DNA of 64,000 nucleotides. Origin: Hortaea werneckii (Eukaryota; Ascomycota; Dothideomycetes; Mycosphaerellales; Teratosphaeriaceae). This document shows positions 54,252 through 64,000 of the stretch, piece by piece. Each line of letters opens with the position of its first letter. Within the stretch, counting starts at the first letter, position 1. The DNA lies in NCBI GenBank assembly GCA_037044905.1, contig JBAOKB010000166.1, positions 414,156 through 478,155 on the forward strand. Reading direction: 5' to 3'. The position numbers and the translations under genes were made by a program. The notes under the pieces were generated by a model, which saw nothing but the letters and a program-made list of their open reading frames with translations, made no database searches and was not told the origin of the DNA.

Positions 54252-56322
54252 ATGGACTACCTCATCCGCTTCGTCCAACAACACGAGACGTTTCGCAGAC
54301 CCGAGATCGAATCACTCGCCGATCTGGCCGGCTACAGTCTGGAATGGCTATCCTACTCAGACCATGTACGTCCGCCCATCTTGTCCCGGAGTAGATCAGT
54401 CGAGAGCAGGAGTCGCCTCCCGACAAGCCTCATTTTCCATCCATACAACGATCAACCTCAGGCCGAAAGGTAGGTGGCTCATGTTCTCGACTTGCTCATT
54501 CTCCCTCACTCTCTTGATCTCCCACCTCTCTTTTCTCTCTCGCTTGTGGCCTTTTTCCTTTTTTTTTTCTTTTCTCTCACTTTGGTCTAAAGAAAAATTG
54601 AACGAAAGAAATATGACCAACCCACTCATACCCATCTTTCCTCCTTAGTCCCCTTTCGCCGTCATCCGCTTCAAGCAACAAGAAATCACCGACGCCGCCG
54701 TCCAAACAGTCATCCAACGCTCCATCCTCGCGACCAAATCTACGAAAACTATGGGGTACCGTAGGCGGATCCAACTATGACCTTCTCCGCCAGGACATCA
54801 CCTCCCGGACTCAACATCTCTGGCCACAATACCGCACGAGCTCCTTCCGCTTCACAGTTGACAGCTACCATGGCAAGCTCTCCCTCGCCGAGCAACGCGA
54901 CCTGATCGAAAGTTTCGACTTCATGTCCTTCGAAGGGCCCGTGCGGATGAAGAACCCGGACCAACACTTCACCATCTTCGAAGACTACGAGCTCGATGCC
55001 AAGCTCCCCTACCATCTCTACTTCGGCCGTTTGATCGGCGAAGGCGGTCGTAAAGCCATCAACCTGTACAACCTCAAGAAACGCAGCTACATCGCCACCA
55101 CCTCCATGGACGCCGAACTCTCCCTCATCACCGCCAACCTAACCCAAGCGGGACCAGGCAAACTCGCCTACGACCCCTTCATGGGCACGGGCTCCTTCCC
55201 TCTCGCCTGCGCCCACTTCGGCGCCGTCGTCTTCGGCTCCGACCTCGACGGCCGCAGTATCCGCGGCAAAGGCTCGCGCTCGGTACGGAATAATTTCCAC
55301 CAGTACCATACCGCGCACCTTTACCTAGGCGGCTTCATAGCGGATCTGACCAATTCTCCCTTGCGGACTTCCACCTTTCCTCATTCTCCTGACCCCACGG
55401 ACAATAATCAAGGCAAAGACGAAAAGCATAGCCATCTCCAACCCCCTCTCGACGCCATCCTCTGCGACCCTCCCTACGGCGTCCGCGAGGGTCTCGAAGT
55501 CCTCGGTTCCACGCGTGCGCACTTACACGAGGTCGTGCATCTCGCGGACGGGACCCCGGCCCACTTACAGGCGAATTATCTCCCGCCGAGCCGTCCCGAT
55601 AGTCTTGTGAGGATGCTGGAGGATATTCTCGAACTTTGCGGCGAGAGGTTATATGAGGGGAGCGGGAGGTTGGGGTTGTGGATGCCGGTCGCTGGGGCTG
55701 TTGCTGGGGATAGCAGTGAGGAAGAAGGTGGGGTTGCGGAGGAGGAGGAGCAATCGCGACAGCAGCAACCCCTATCAGAATCGTCAGGAAAGGAAGAAGT
55801 CAACCCGTCAATTCCCGCCACCGCTACCACAGCAACAGCGGACCCATCATCCCCCGCCGTCGATCCACCAAACCCCTCTCCTCCCGGACACCAACAACCC
55901 CTCCCACCGAAGCAGTCGAACAAGAAGACCAAGAAATCATCCCCATCCCCACCCACCCGGCCCTCCGCCTCGCGCACACCAGCCAGCAGGACTTCAACAA
56001 GTGGTCCCGACGCCTACTCATCTACGTCCGACTACCGGAGGCCGAAGTGCCTGCAGAGGAAATTAGGATGTTTAGGGAGAGAGAGGGTCGAGAGGGAACG
56101 GAGGGAGAGGGGAGGAGAAAGTTCGGGAGCGGGAAAGGGAGTGGAGTGGGGAGCGGGATGTGCCGCACTGAAAGAGGCGGTGGTGGTGAGGGGGCACAGG
56201 AGGGTGGGGATAGGGAGACGGACGGGGAGGGAATGAGAAAGGGGAAGAAGAAAGGAGGGGAGATGGTGAATGAGTTGAATGCGTTTCGGAAGAGGTATTT
56301 TCAGGGGTTTAGGGAGGTGTAG
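54252..56322 (+). CDS. TRM11: tRNA (guanine10-N2)-methyltransferase Trm11
   Basis: Catalytic subunit of the Trm11-Trm112 complex that makes N2-methylguanosine at position 10 of tRNA. Exon 1 is MDYLIRFVQQHETFRRPEIE, ending YSDH. A long intron (54366-54648, 283 bases) joins it in phase 0 to SPFAVIRFKQQEITDAAVQT. A THUMP-like region follows. The SAM motif is DPFMGTGSFPLACAHFGAVV and the catalytic motif is ILCDPPYGVREGL. A long Glu/Gln/Pro-rich insertion, about 55690-55920, lies before the conserved end (HTSQQDFNKWSRRLLIYVRL, then AFRKRYFQGFREV). Single-base frame changes occur near 54733 and 54758 and once more in or near the low-complexity insertion; the last places the true C-terminus in another frame, stopping at 56322. 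Confidence 0.86.
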
Positions 56323-57519
56323 GTGCGGTAGGGCAGGGCTGGGTAGGAGTGGAAATTGATCATGGTGATGAAGAGGAGGAGGAGAAGGGAGGTCGCCCGT
56401 TCATTTGGGAATAGGTGAACCAAAAGGGGGGGAAAGGAAAGAAAAGCCGGAATTTCTAGAATTCACTTTTTGATTGAAACCAAAAATCAAAAATGAGAAC
56501 TCGATTCTGACCTTCTCTTCTTACGGTTTTTCCCCTCTGCATTTCGCCCTCGTCTTTCTTTGTTATGCTCTTCCCATCATCCTTCCTCGCCTCCTTCCTC
56601 GCCTCCTTCCTCGCCTCCTTCCTCGCCTCCTTCCTCGCCTCCTTCCTCGCCTCCTTCCTCGCCTCCTTCCTCGCCTCCTTCCTCGCCTCCTTCCTCGCCT
56701 TCTTCCTCGCCTTCTCCCCTTTCCTCCTTCTAAAGATCCGACACAAATTTGTTTTGGGGGGAGGGTGGAGGGAAGAAAAGGACCAAATGCGAGGAACCAA
56801 AAAAAGAAAAAGAGAAAAAAGAAAAGAGTGAGGACGTGAGAGAGCGAGTGAGAGTCATAGACAGGACAGAGGCTAGATTAGGCCTTCGGTACCAGGGTAC
56901 TGAGGGGAACGGCGAAGTCAGGACGGGAGTCTAGTGGTTACGAGAGTGAGAGTGTGGATAATCTCGAAAGATCAAAGAAAGAAAATGGAGAAGGAAAGAG
57001 AAAGATGATATCAAGAATTGTTGACGGGTCTACGTAAAATCTAGTCCCATCATCTTACATCCCCTTTGACATCCCTTCCACGACGGGCAGCAAGAGAAGA
57101 TTTTTCTCAAGGGAACAACTCCGTTGAGTGAGGATCCCGAGAAAAGAAAAGCAACAACCCCGGTCCACCGAAAACATGAGCTTACACCCGTTTCGAAGCC
57201 AGAACTTGTTCTTTTCCCCCGCCCGCCTTCCTCCCTCCTCATCTGATCGAACTTTTTTTTCCATCATCATCACCAACTACGCCCTAAGCGCCATGCAATG
57301 CAAGTTGAGAGCATTTTTTCCCCGTTGCCGTTGAAGACAAAACAGAAAATCTTTCCATTTTTCCCACCCGATTTTGGAATCCCCATGTGGTATCATGCGT
57401 GTAAAAGCGCTTAAGTGTTGAATCACATCCAATTTTTCGTCATAAACATCAAAAAAAGAAAAGAGAAGGTTTAAAAGGACCATGCACCGAACAACGTCCA
57501 CAAGAAGGGGACGTGTAGT
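56323..57519. other. Convergent 3' region with minisatellite
   Basis: 1.2 kb between convergent stop codons. Purine-rich on the plus strand near 56330-56450 and 56780-57010. Apart from the 12-base repeat, nothing was recognised. Confidence 0.5.
56581..56715. repeat. 12-base minisatellite, about 11 copies
   Basis: CCTTCCTCGCCT repeats ten times without change from 56581 to 56700, then once with one substitution. Both strands are open across it in all 12-mer frames (KEAR on one strand, Leu-Ala-Ser-Phe or Leu-Pro-Arg on the other), so long open frames over it are artefacts. Perfect identity of copies implies recent expansion. Confidence 0.92.
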
Positions 57520-59012
57520 CTAGTAACGGTACATCTCGCTCTTGAAGGGACCCTCGATAGGCAGGTGCATATACTCGGCCTGGACGGGGGTCATCTTGGT
57601 GAGCTTGGCGTTGACGTGGTCGAGATGGAGGAGGGCGACCTGCTCGTCGAGGATCTTGGGCAGGACGTAGACGCCCGTCGACATACGCTCGACCGAGGAC
57701 TTGGCCTGAGCCTCGTCGACCTCCTTCTGGGGCGCGGCACCGGCGTCTTCGGCCTCGGTGGCACGGGCGAACTCGATGTACTTCTTGGCGAACTGCTTGT
57801 CGCCGGCCTTGTACAGCATGATCTGCGCCAGCACCTGGTTGGTGAAGGAGCACGACATGACGAAGGATGAGTGGCCGGTGGCACAGCCCAGGTTGACCAG
57901 ACGGCCCTCGGCCAGCAGGATGATGTGCCTGCCGTTGGGCATGGTGAAGCGGTCGACCTGAGGCTTGATGCTGACCTTCTCGGTGGCGTTCTTCTTGACC
58001 CAGGCAACGTCGATCTCAATGTCGAAGTGACCAATGTTGCAGACGATGGCGTTCTCACGCATCACCTCGAAGTGCTTGCCGACGAGGATGTCTCTGCAGC
58101 CGGTGGTCGTGACGAAGATCTGACCGAGAAGGGCGGCCTCCTCCATGGTGACGACCTCGAAGCCGGCCATGGCAGCCTGCAGAGCGTTGATGGGGTCGAT
58201 CTCAGTGACCATGACGCGGGCACCCATGGCGTGCAGAGCCTGAGCACAGCCCTTGCCGACGTCACCGTAGCCAGCAACGACACCGATCTTGCCAGCAATC
58301 ATGACGTCCGTAGCACGCTTGATACCGTCGACCAAGCTCTCACGGCAGCCGTACAGGTTGTCGAACTTGCTCTTGGTGACAGAGTCGTTGACGTTGATGG
58401 CCGGGGCGAGCAGACCGTGGCCCTTGCCCTTGTTGTTAAGCATACGGTAGAGGTGGTGCACACCGGTGGTGGTCTCCTCGGAGATACCGTAGCAGCCCTG
58501 GAGAAGGTGAGGGTACTTCTGGTGGACGAGGGCAGTCAGGTCACCACCATCGTCAAGGATCAGGTTCAGGTCCTTGCCGGAGGGGAAGGCCTTCAGCTGC
58601 TGCTCCAACACCAGTTGTACTCCTCTTCGGTCTCGCCCTTCCAGGCGAAGACCGGGGTGCCGCCGGCGGCGATGGCAGCTGCGGCGTGGTCCTGGGTAGA
58701 GAAGATGTTGCAGGACGTCCAGGTGATCTCAGCGCCGAGCGCCTTGAGGGTCTCGATCAGGACGGCGGTCTGGATGGCTGGAGGACGATGATGTTAGCGG
58801 TTTCCGTCTTGCCAAGCTAACAATGTCGAGGGGGACATACTCATGTGAAGGCAACCGGCGATACGAGCGCCCTTCAGTGGCTGCTCCTGGTTGTACTTCT
58901 CGCGGGTGGCCATGAGACCCGGCATCTCATGCTCGGCGAGCTCAATCTCGCGGCGACCAAAGGCCGCGAGGTTGATGTCGGCAACCTTGAACTTCTGTGC
59001 TGGCTCACCCAT
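57520..59012 (-). CDS. SAH1: S-adenosylhomocysteinase
   Basis: NAD-dependent enzyme that splits S-adenosylhomocysteine into adenosine and homocysteine, relieving inhibition of methyltransferases. Exon 1 (58841-59012) reads QKFKVADINLAAFGRREIEL to IAGCLHM; an intron at 58778-58840 (GTATGT, GCTAAC, CTCCAG) joins TIQTAVLIETLKALGAEITW. The body has DDGGDLTALVHQKYP, INVNDSVTKSKFDNLYGCRE, the NAD motif AGYGDVGKGCAQALHAMGA and, at the end, the usual Lys-X-Tyr-Arg-Tyr-type terminus (KSEMYRY). With one base added near 58610 (TGGTGT then TGGAGCAGCAG) the whole gene is 476 codons. That break falls between YNW and the next conserved LEQQLKAF and cannot be an intron. Because this gene is single-copy and needed for growth, the break is the strongest sign of a base-level error. 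Confidence 0.95.
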
Positions 59013-60253
59013 CTTGACGGTGTTGTGTTGTATGGGGTATGTGGGAGGGGAGATGAGGTGTAAGAAAAAGGTAGTGGAATGGGAATGTAGGATGGAGGAA
59101 GATGAAGTCGGAGGGAGGACAATGGGAAGAAGGACAGACAGCAGCAGGGCAGCAAAAAATCCGAATCCCATCCAATCCTAGCCCCCCGCCAGTCCATTGC
59201 CCCGCCAAAATCTGCCGTCGACTTCATTGGACCCCTCGCCCCACTTCATCTTCTCACAGACTTACACTGCCCCCCCCCCCCCCCACTTCTCAATTGCCGA
59301 GAATCGAGCGTGTCTTGCTCGCGGCCGCAGAAGTCAGTGTACGACAACATCATATACATGCTTCTCTCGGATACCCAGAGAATTCACAGACGAAGATACG
59401 AATGAAATACACTCTAGCCCGGCCGTTAGGGCTAGTTTCAGAAGACAGGAAAGGCATTGCTTGCATTCATACATTTCACTGTACCACATACTATTGCTAC
59501 CAGCCCAGCCCCCTCTGTCCTTTTCGTCTGTCTCTCTTTTCTCTGGTGTGAGAAAGTTGAAGGACCAATGCATGGGCTCAGTAACTCATCCGTTATCCTC
59601 TACTCCCACACAGAACATAGGAGAAAAGTGAAAACAACCCCGGCTTTTCCCCCGTGCCCGTATCAATCGCATTCCCCATTCTTTGAAATCAACGTAAAGA
59701 AGTATGCGTTACTTGGCGTCTGCTGTAAAAGAAAAAGACCTCGCTGCGGTCTTGTGGGGAGAAGAGAGAAGAAGGCTAAAGGAATGAGAGCATCCCTCTC
59801 AATCTCTTCCCCATCTCTTCGATGCAAAGAAGCAACTATTCTGCCGGGGATCTTTCGTTCCGTGCTCCTCTCCGCGAGAAGTGTTATCGGAAGTCAGGCC
59901 TCTTCCCGGAACATAAGCCACTGCTGGAAGAATTGAACGCCGAAGAAAACATGCAAGCCTGCCGCGCTCAAAGCTCTGTGTTGTACAATCTAATATCGAG
60001 GCGCGCAAGAAATAGCCCGACTTCGTGCAAAAGGGCCCTCGCGGGCTCTCGCTCTCGTGGAGATCAAAAGTGTCGATATGGCACTTCTCTCCGGAAACTT
60101 TTCTGAAAAGGTAATGACTTGAAACGCCTCGCTTAAAAAACGCCGATCAAAAAGGTTGTAGGGAGCAGTGTGGGGCAGCAGAGGTGCTGCGCTGTTCGTG
60201 GTTGTCGATGGTGGATGTTTGGAAAATTTGGCGCTGTCGTCGCGGATATCTGA
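59013..60253. other. Upstream region of SAH gene and 3' flank of the next gene
   Basis: 1.2 kb with a run of 15 C at 59270-59284 and pyrimidine-rich sequence. No gene was supported on either strand. Confidence 0.5.
59270..59284. repeat. Poly-C tract of 15
   Basis: Homopolymer about 260 bases upstream of the S-adenosylhomocysteinase start; its length is unreliable. Confidence 0.8.
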
Positions 60254-63200
60254 TCATGAGGTCGGCAGTGATAGGTTGTTCATACGACGAGTCAAGTCGT
60301 CATCGTGCTGTGGCTTCTTTGTGGCTTCTGGCTCGTCGTGATCCGTGACTGCCTGCTCCCGTCTGGAGAGTCGTTTGGCAGTGGGGCTCTCGGGCTGGGG
60401 ACTGTCGAATATGCTACGTAGGGACTGGTCCACACTTTCTTCCCGCTCAGCAAGCTCTCCAGAAGTTTGACGGCGGATGGGACTAGTGTACAGCCCTTCA
60501 GCTTCGCGCAATGCGTCTTTGACTTGACGCTTCAAGCCGTTGACGTATGGCACAATGTGTCGCAACGTCGCCGTGTCAAAGGGTACCTTTTTGGTAGGCG
60601 CGACAGGTTTCGAAGACGGGTCCGAGACGATACGTTTCGACTGGAGTGCCTCGATAACGGAACGTGCCACCGCTTCAGAGTCCTTTCGTGGACGGCCATA
60701 CATCGCCGGGCTTGGTGCATCACCAGGTTCAGGTGAAGCCACGGCGCGGGAGGACGTCTCTTCCGCGTCGTCCGATCTGGTGAGTTCGCCGGCTCCAGCA
60801 ACCGTTTCAATTCGAGGCCGAGGCAGAGGCGACAGTTCGGGCACTGGCTCATCGAAAGCGCTAAAGTCGAACCCAGGTGAGGAGGGGGCGAACGTCGCGG
60901 CTGTAGTGTGTCTTCCTCCGACTCTTGATCTGCTAGCTCGATCATGGCATCTACTTCCTGCCACGCCGCTTGTGACTCCGGACCCTTCAGCATGTCCAAG
61001 GCCACTGCACGCATTTTCAGATCCTTGAGTTCTTCGATAGCCAGTCCCCATTCTCGGAGCAAGCTGATGTTCGCCATCACATTGTCCTGTTGCTCCCGGA
61101 TCGATCTGGGCACCCTCATCGCGTTGCCGCTGTCCACGCGCCTATCTATGGAAGCGGAGCTGGGGAGCTCTGGAACCGGCGGTATGTCTTCCTCAAAATC
61201 AAAGTCCTCGTTCCAGTCCTCCGTCACGCCCTTGCTTCCAACTCCCCAGGTGCCGAACTTATTAGCTACGACACTTCTCTTGCCATCCACGTCCGGCACT
61301 ATTGGTACGCTATGACTACGAGAATGCATTCCGCTCGGTGCTCGCCGCCCCGCTGCTCGACTGCCCCGCTGATCTGGCTCCTTCTTGCCATGGACTGTAC
61401 GAGGTCTGGGGGTGAGTCACTTACCTGATAAGATGGGCTAGGTTTCATCTCAGACCAATCAAACGGATTTGTCCTATCAATAGCTCCGTTGCTGTTCCTA
61501 ACAGGTGTCGAGTGTACTGAAGTTGGCACGCCGTTGGCACTGAGAGCACCGCCAAACCGGACGGACAGATTCTTTTCGCTGACATCCGGTAGCTCCGAGT
61601 CATCGTTTTGCTGCATACCGAGCCCAGAGTCGGAAGGGCCTTCGTCAGGAGCATCCCAGTCTATCTCGTCCGGATCAGGCATGATGGCTGGTGGCGAAGA
61701 GAGAAACAGTTGTTGTGTACCGGACCGAACAGGGGTGTAGTATCGTGACTTTGCTCGGGCACGGACCGAACAGGGGTGGTGATTGTACTTCCTTCCTCCT
61801 CGATTGTGCTGTGTACAGGCAGTCCATCTTGTCCCTTGTCGCTCAGCAGGTCACCAAGTTTTGTACTACGTCCGGAATGAAGGGGTGGAGACTCGTCAAA
61901 GATGGTATCGATGGGCGGACCGCGCTTGCCAGAGCTGCTGCGGGTAGTCCTAGTGGGAAACGAGTCATACACGGTATCGCTCTGATAATCCGTGCTAAAA
62001 CCTCCAGTAGAACGGCGGTCGCTCTCTGACTCGATTGTGGAAAGGGTGACTTCGGACTGCGCGCCTGAAACGCGGAAGTTGGGTGCAGCAACACGCTGCG
62101 AGGCGGCCGAGGATGACCGCTGTCGCTCTGCTTGCGAGAGCGAAGCAGCTTGTGAAATAGAAGCAGAAGGCGAACCCGTCAAGGGTGACTGCTGTGGATG
62201 CGGCTGGTCGGTGCCTAGGCTCAGTTGGATCTCGGGGATTGGTGGGTTGCCACGTTGCTATTAGTGGATTGGGCATATGCAACTTGCCTGGCTGAGGAAG
62301 GATCGGTCAGATCCCGCCGTTTGGCAGGTCTTTCAGTTTCGCCACTTGCAGCATTGCTGAGAGCACCACCCATGGATGTCGCGGGTACGGATGTGTTTCT
62401 TGGCTTTGGTCTCCGAGTCGATTTGGTCAAAGTTGCTTTGCTCCGGCCGGATGACGGTCGCCTCCATAGCGGCTGCGGCCCTGATGGAAGCCAATCTCCG
62501 ATAGAGAAGGAGCGCCTCGATGTAGCATTGTCATCGTCAGGAGGGGACTGGAGCGTCAGCGGTGAGGAAGCTACGTTGGGTGCCAAATCCAGCCTCTCAA
62601 CTGAACCTTGCTCACTGGAAGAAGATGGCCGCTCATCCACTTGTACAGCCGGGCGCTTGACACCTCTCTGGAAGAGACCAACACTCGCTTGTACTTTCGA
62701 TCGGGGTAGATACGCTTGATAGGGTTTGGAATGCCAGTCGAGTTGCGTCTCCGACCTGGCAGTGCCTCGTCGGCAGCAATCCTCGGCGTGAAGTAGTGGC
62801 GCAACTGCGTGTCACGTGCGTCCGCGGAAGTGACGAATGGCATCCAAGGACAGGCGGTCGCTTCTGCTCGTGTCGGACAGGTGGTCCTGCATGGTGGCGG
62901 AGCGCTGGTGGCTAGTCGCCGGCCTCTTGAAGACCGGCAGCGGCAGTCTCGAGCCAGGGCTCTGGGACGGGGAGCCGAGTGTGCTGCGTACGGACGACGC
63001 CCGTTTGACGAGCTTGTTCGGCGGCAGTGGGAGAAGAACGAGCACGGCCGAAGACGGGCGTGGTGGAATCGGCATGGGAGAACGCCACGGACGCGTTGGA
63101 AGGGGAGAGGGTGGTGGAGGCAGGGCGGGATGGCGGCTGGCTTGAGTCTCGCGACGACGCCATGCTGCTGGACAAGCGTCGCAGCCAGGATTGCGGTCGT

Positions 63201-63493
63201 ACGCTGGGGGTGTTGGTGCTTGCCTGCAGAGGGCTTCCTTCATTGCATGACTTCGCCGTTTGTTCACCTCTTGCGCTCCCCAGGCTGCCGCTGCCGCTGC
63301 CGCTGCCTCTCCGCGTGGTCAAGCCCGGGTGCTCGCTCCGCAGCGGCGGCGGTTGGAAAGCTTCACCCCGTCGCCCCTGCCTCCGGGGGAAGTGCTTCTG
63401 CTGCGAGGTCGAGAATGACGGGTGCAGGTCGGAGTCGAGTTTGGGGAGGTGTGGTTCGAACTGCGGCAGGGCGAAGGTAGCGACTTCAGTCAT
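60254..63493 (-). CDS. Long Ser-rich conserved fungal protein, frame-broken
   Basis: An unnamed protein of roughly 1,060 residues, mostly disordered. From the N-terminus: MTEVATFALPQFEPHLPKLD (likely start at 63493; longer starts near 63640 or 63863 are possible), a Ser-rich segment (SWLRRLSSSMASSRDSSQPP), LVKRASSVRSTLGSPSQSPG and FKRPATSHQRSAT, RHYFTPRIAADEALPGRRRN with IKRIYPDRKYKRVLV, and RRSFSIGDWLPSGPQPLWRR. After IDWDAPDEG and RTNPFDWSEM, an intron at 61369-61424 (GTAAGT to ATCAG, phase 0) leads to NKFGTWGVGSKGVTEDWNED and a helical end (VPYVNGLKRQVKDALREAEG). The frame changes at several places (near 63020, 62830, 62640, 62200, 61720 and 60900). The ordered motifs stay collinear, so I treat it as one gene. 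Not the kinase or receptor it may suggest: no catalytic motif was seen. Confidence 0.6.
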
Positions 63494-64000
63494 TTCCTGC
63501 CGGCGCGCGGGGTGGACTGCGGTGAGAGGAAGCGGGCTCCTCTCGTGCAGCCGACGCCAGATTGAGGCCGATGGCAGAGATCGAGGTGGAAGTTGCAGAA
63601 CCGACGAGCGAGGCGACTGCGTCCTCATCCTCAGCCTCAATGGCGGGCCAAGAGGGGCATTGTGGACACGGATGAGACCGCGAGTGACGACCCCAGCAGA
63701 TGTCCTCCACAGTAGTAGTAGTGCCTCCTAGCAGATGGCGGCCCGCAGCAATTGCCTTCAGACGAACGGAAAGTGGATGCACACGAGCGTTAGCTGCCGA
63801 GGGGACTTGGGCAGCGCAGCAGTAGTTGGCAGCGTGGTCTGGGGAGGGGAGGGGCGAAACCAAAGATTACGTACGGCACCTGAGCTGGAAGCTGAAGCAA
63901 ATAATAACGACGCGGCTCACTAAAGAATGTCCGCACAGGCCGCCCAATCTCGTTCCAGCTGTACTATGTATATAGCATCGCCAGCAACACCGTGCCCGTC
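63494..64000. other. Right edge, upstream of the Ser-rich gene
   Basis: Contains possible N-terminal extension of the Ser-rich gene on the minus strand up to about 63863. No independent gene was supported. Confidence 0.4.

Noticed and set aside
56456..56839. Open frames rich in KEAR, or Leu-Pro and Leu-Ala-Ser
   Set aside because: They are produced by the 12-base repeat, whose length is a multiple of three, and not by a gene.
60254..63640. Several separate small genes on the minus strand
   Set aside because: Neighbouring frames overlap, share Ser-rich style and keep one order of motifs, and a good intron joins two of them. One gene with base errors fits better.
1..64000. Secondary-metabolite or effector cluster
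   Set aside because: No polyketide synthase, peptide synthetase, terpene cyclase or cluster regulator was found. Neighbouring genes are unrelated housekeeping functions.
1..64000. Transposons, CRISPR arrays, tRNA or rRNA genes
   Set aside because: No transposase or reverse-transcriptase motif, terminal repeat pair or spacer array was seen. No sequence with both A and B boxes and a tRNA fold was found by eye; a tRNA scan would settle this.
1..64000. Repeat-induced point mutation as the cause of the broken genes
   Set aside because: The changes are one-base insertions or deletions in GC-normal genes, not C-to-T transitions with stop codons.

Overview
The window is nuclear DNA from a filamentous ascomycete (Pezizomycotina, probably a Dothideomycete). 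The evidence is short GT-AG introns of about 50-80 bases with CTAAC-like branch points, monocistronic genes, and recognisable fungal proteins: Mediator subunit 16, an Hst3/Hst4-type sirtuin, Puf6, the Cch1 calcium channel, a hybrid histidine kinase, the splicing factor Clf1, tRNA methyltransferase Trm11 and S-adenosylhomocysteinase. The class is an inference from gene style, not from a marker search.

Layout. 0-16.8 kb: a partial F-box-like gene at the left edge, an Hmp1/CsbD-like DNA-binding protein, MED16 and the sirtuin as a divergent pair, a PPPDE (DeSI-type) peptidase, a large uncharacterised protein with a C-terminal domain that resembles HicA, a diverged 4-copy tandem repeat, and an amino-acid permease. 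17-25 kb: two small GPI-type wall proteins, PUF6, a coiled-coil protein with a pentapeptide repeat, and a DCG1-type Asp/Glu/hydantoin racemase. 25.8-32.6 kb: CCH1. 33-44.6 kb: a small basic protein, a hybrid histidine kinase, a three-exon secreted Ser/Thr-rich protein, an intact tartrate-dehydrogenase-like gene, an unrecognised 145-residue protein and a FucP-type sugar transporter. 45-56 kb: an ankyrin protein divergent from CLF1, an acylated MGNC protein, a C2H2 factor with an extreme Cys-rich tail, and a mitochondrial HMG-box protein divergent from TRM11. 57-64 kb: S-adenosylhomocysteinase and a long Ser-rich protein near the right edge.

The genes do not form a biosynthetic cluster. They are housekeeping, signalling and cell-surface genes, several arranged as divergent pairs that share a promoter region.

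The most important caution for any reader is that many conserved genes (MED16, sirtuin, PPPDE, PUF6, racemase, CCH1, mitochondrial HMG, TRM11, S-adenosylhomocysteinase and the long Ser-rich gene) change reading frame by one base inside conserved sequence where no intron fits. Most breaks behave like a single missing base. Neighbouring genes (CLF1, tartrate dehydrogenase, FucP transporter, permease, histidine kinase) are intact. Base-level assembly error is the simplest explanation; coordinates of affected genes below span the breaks.
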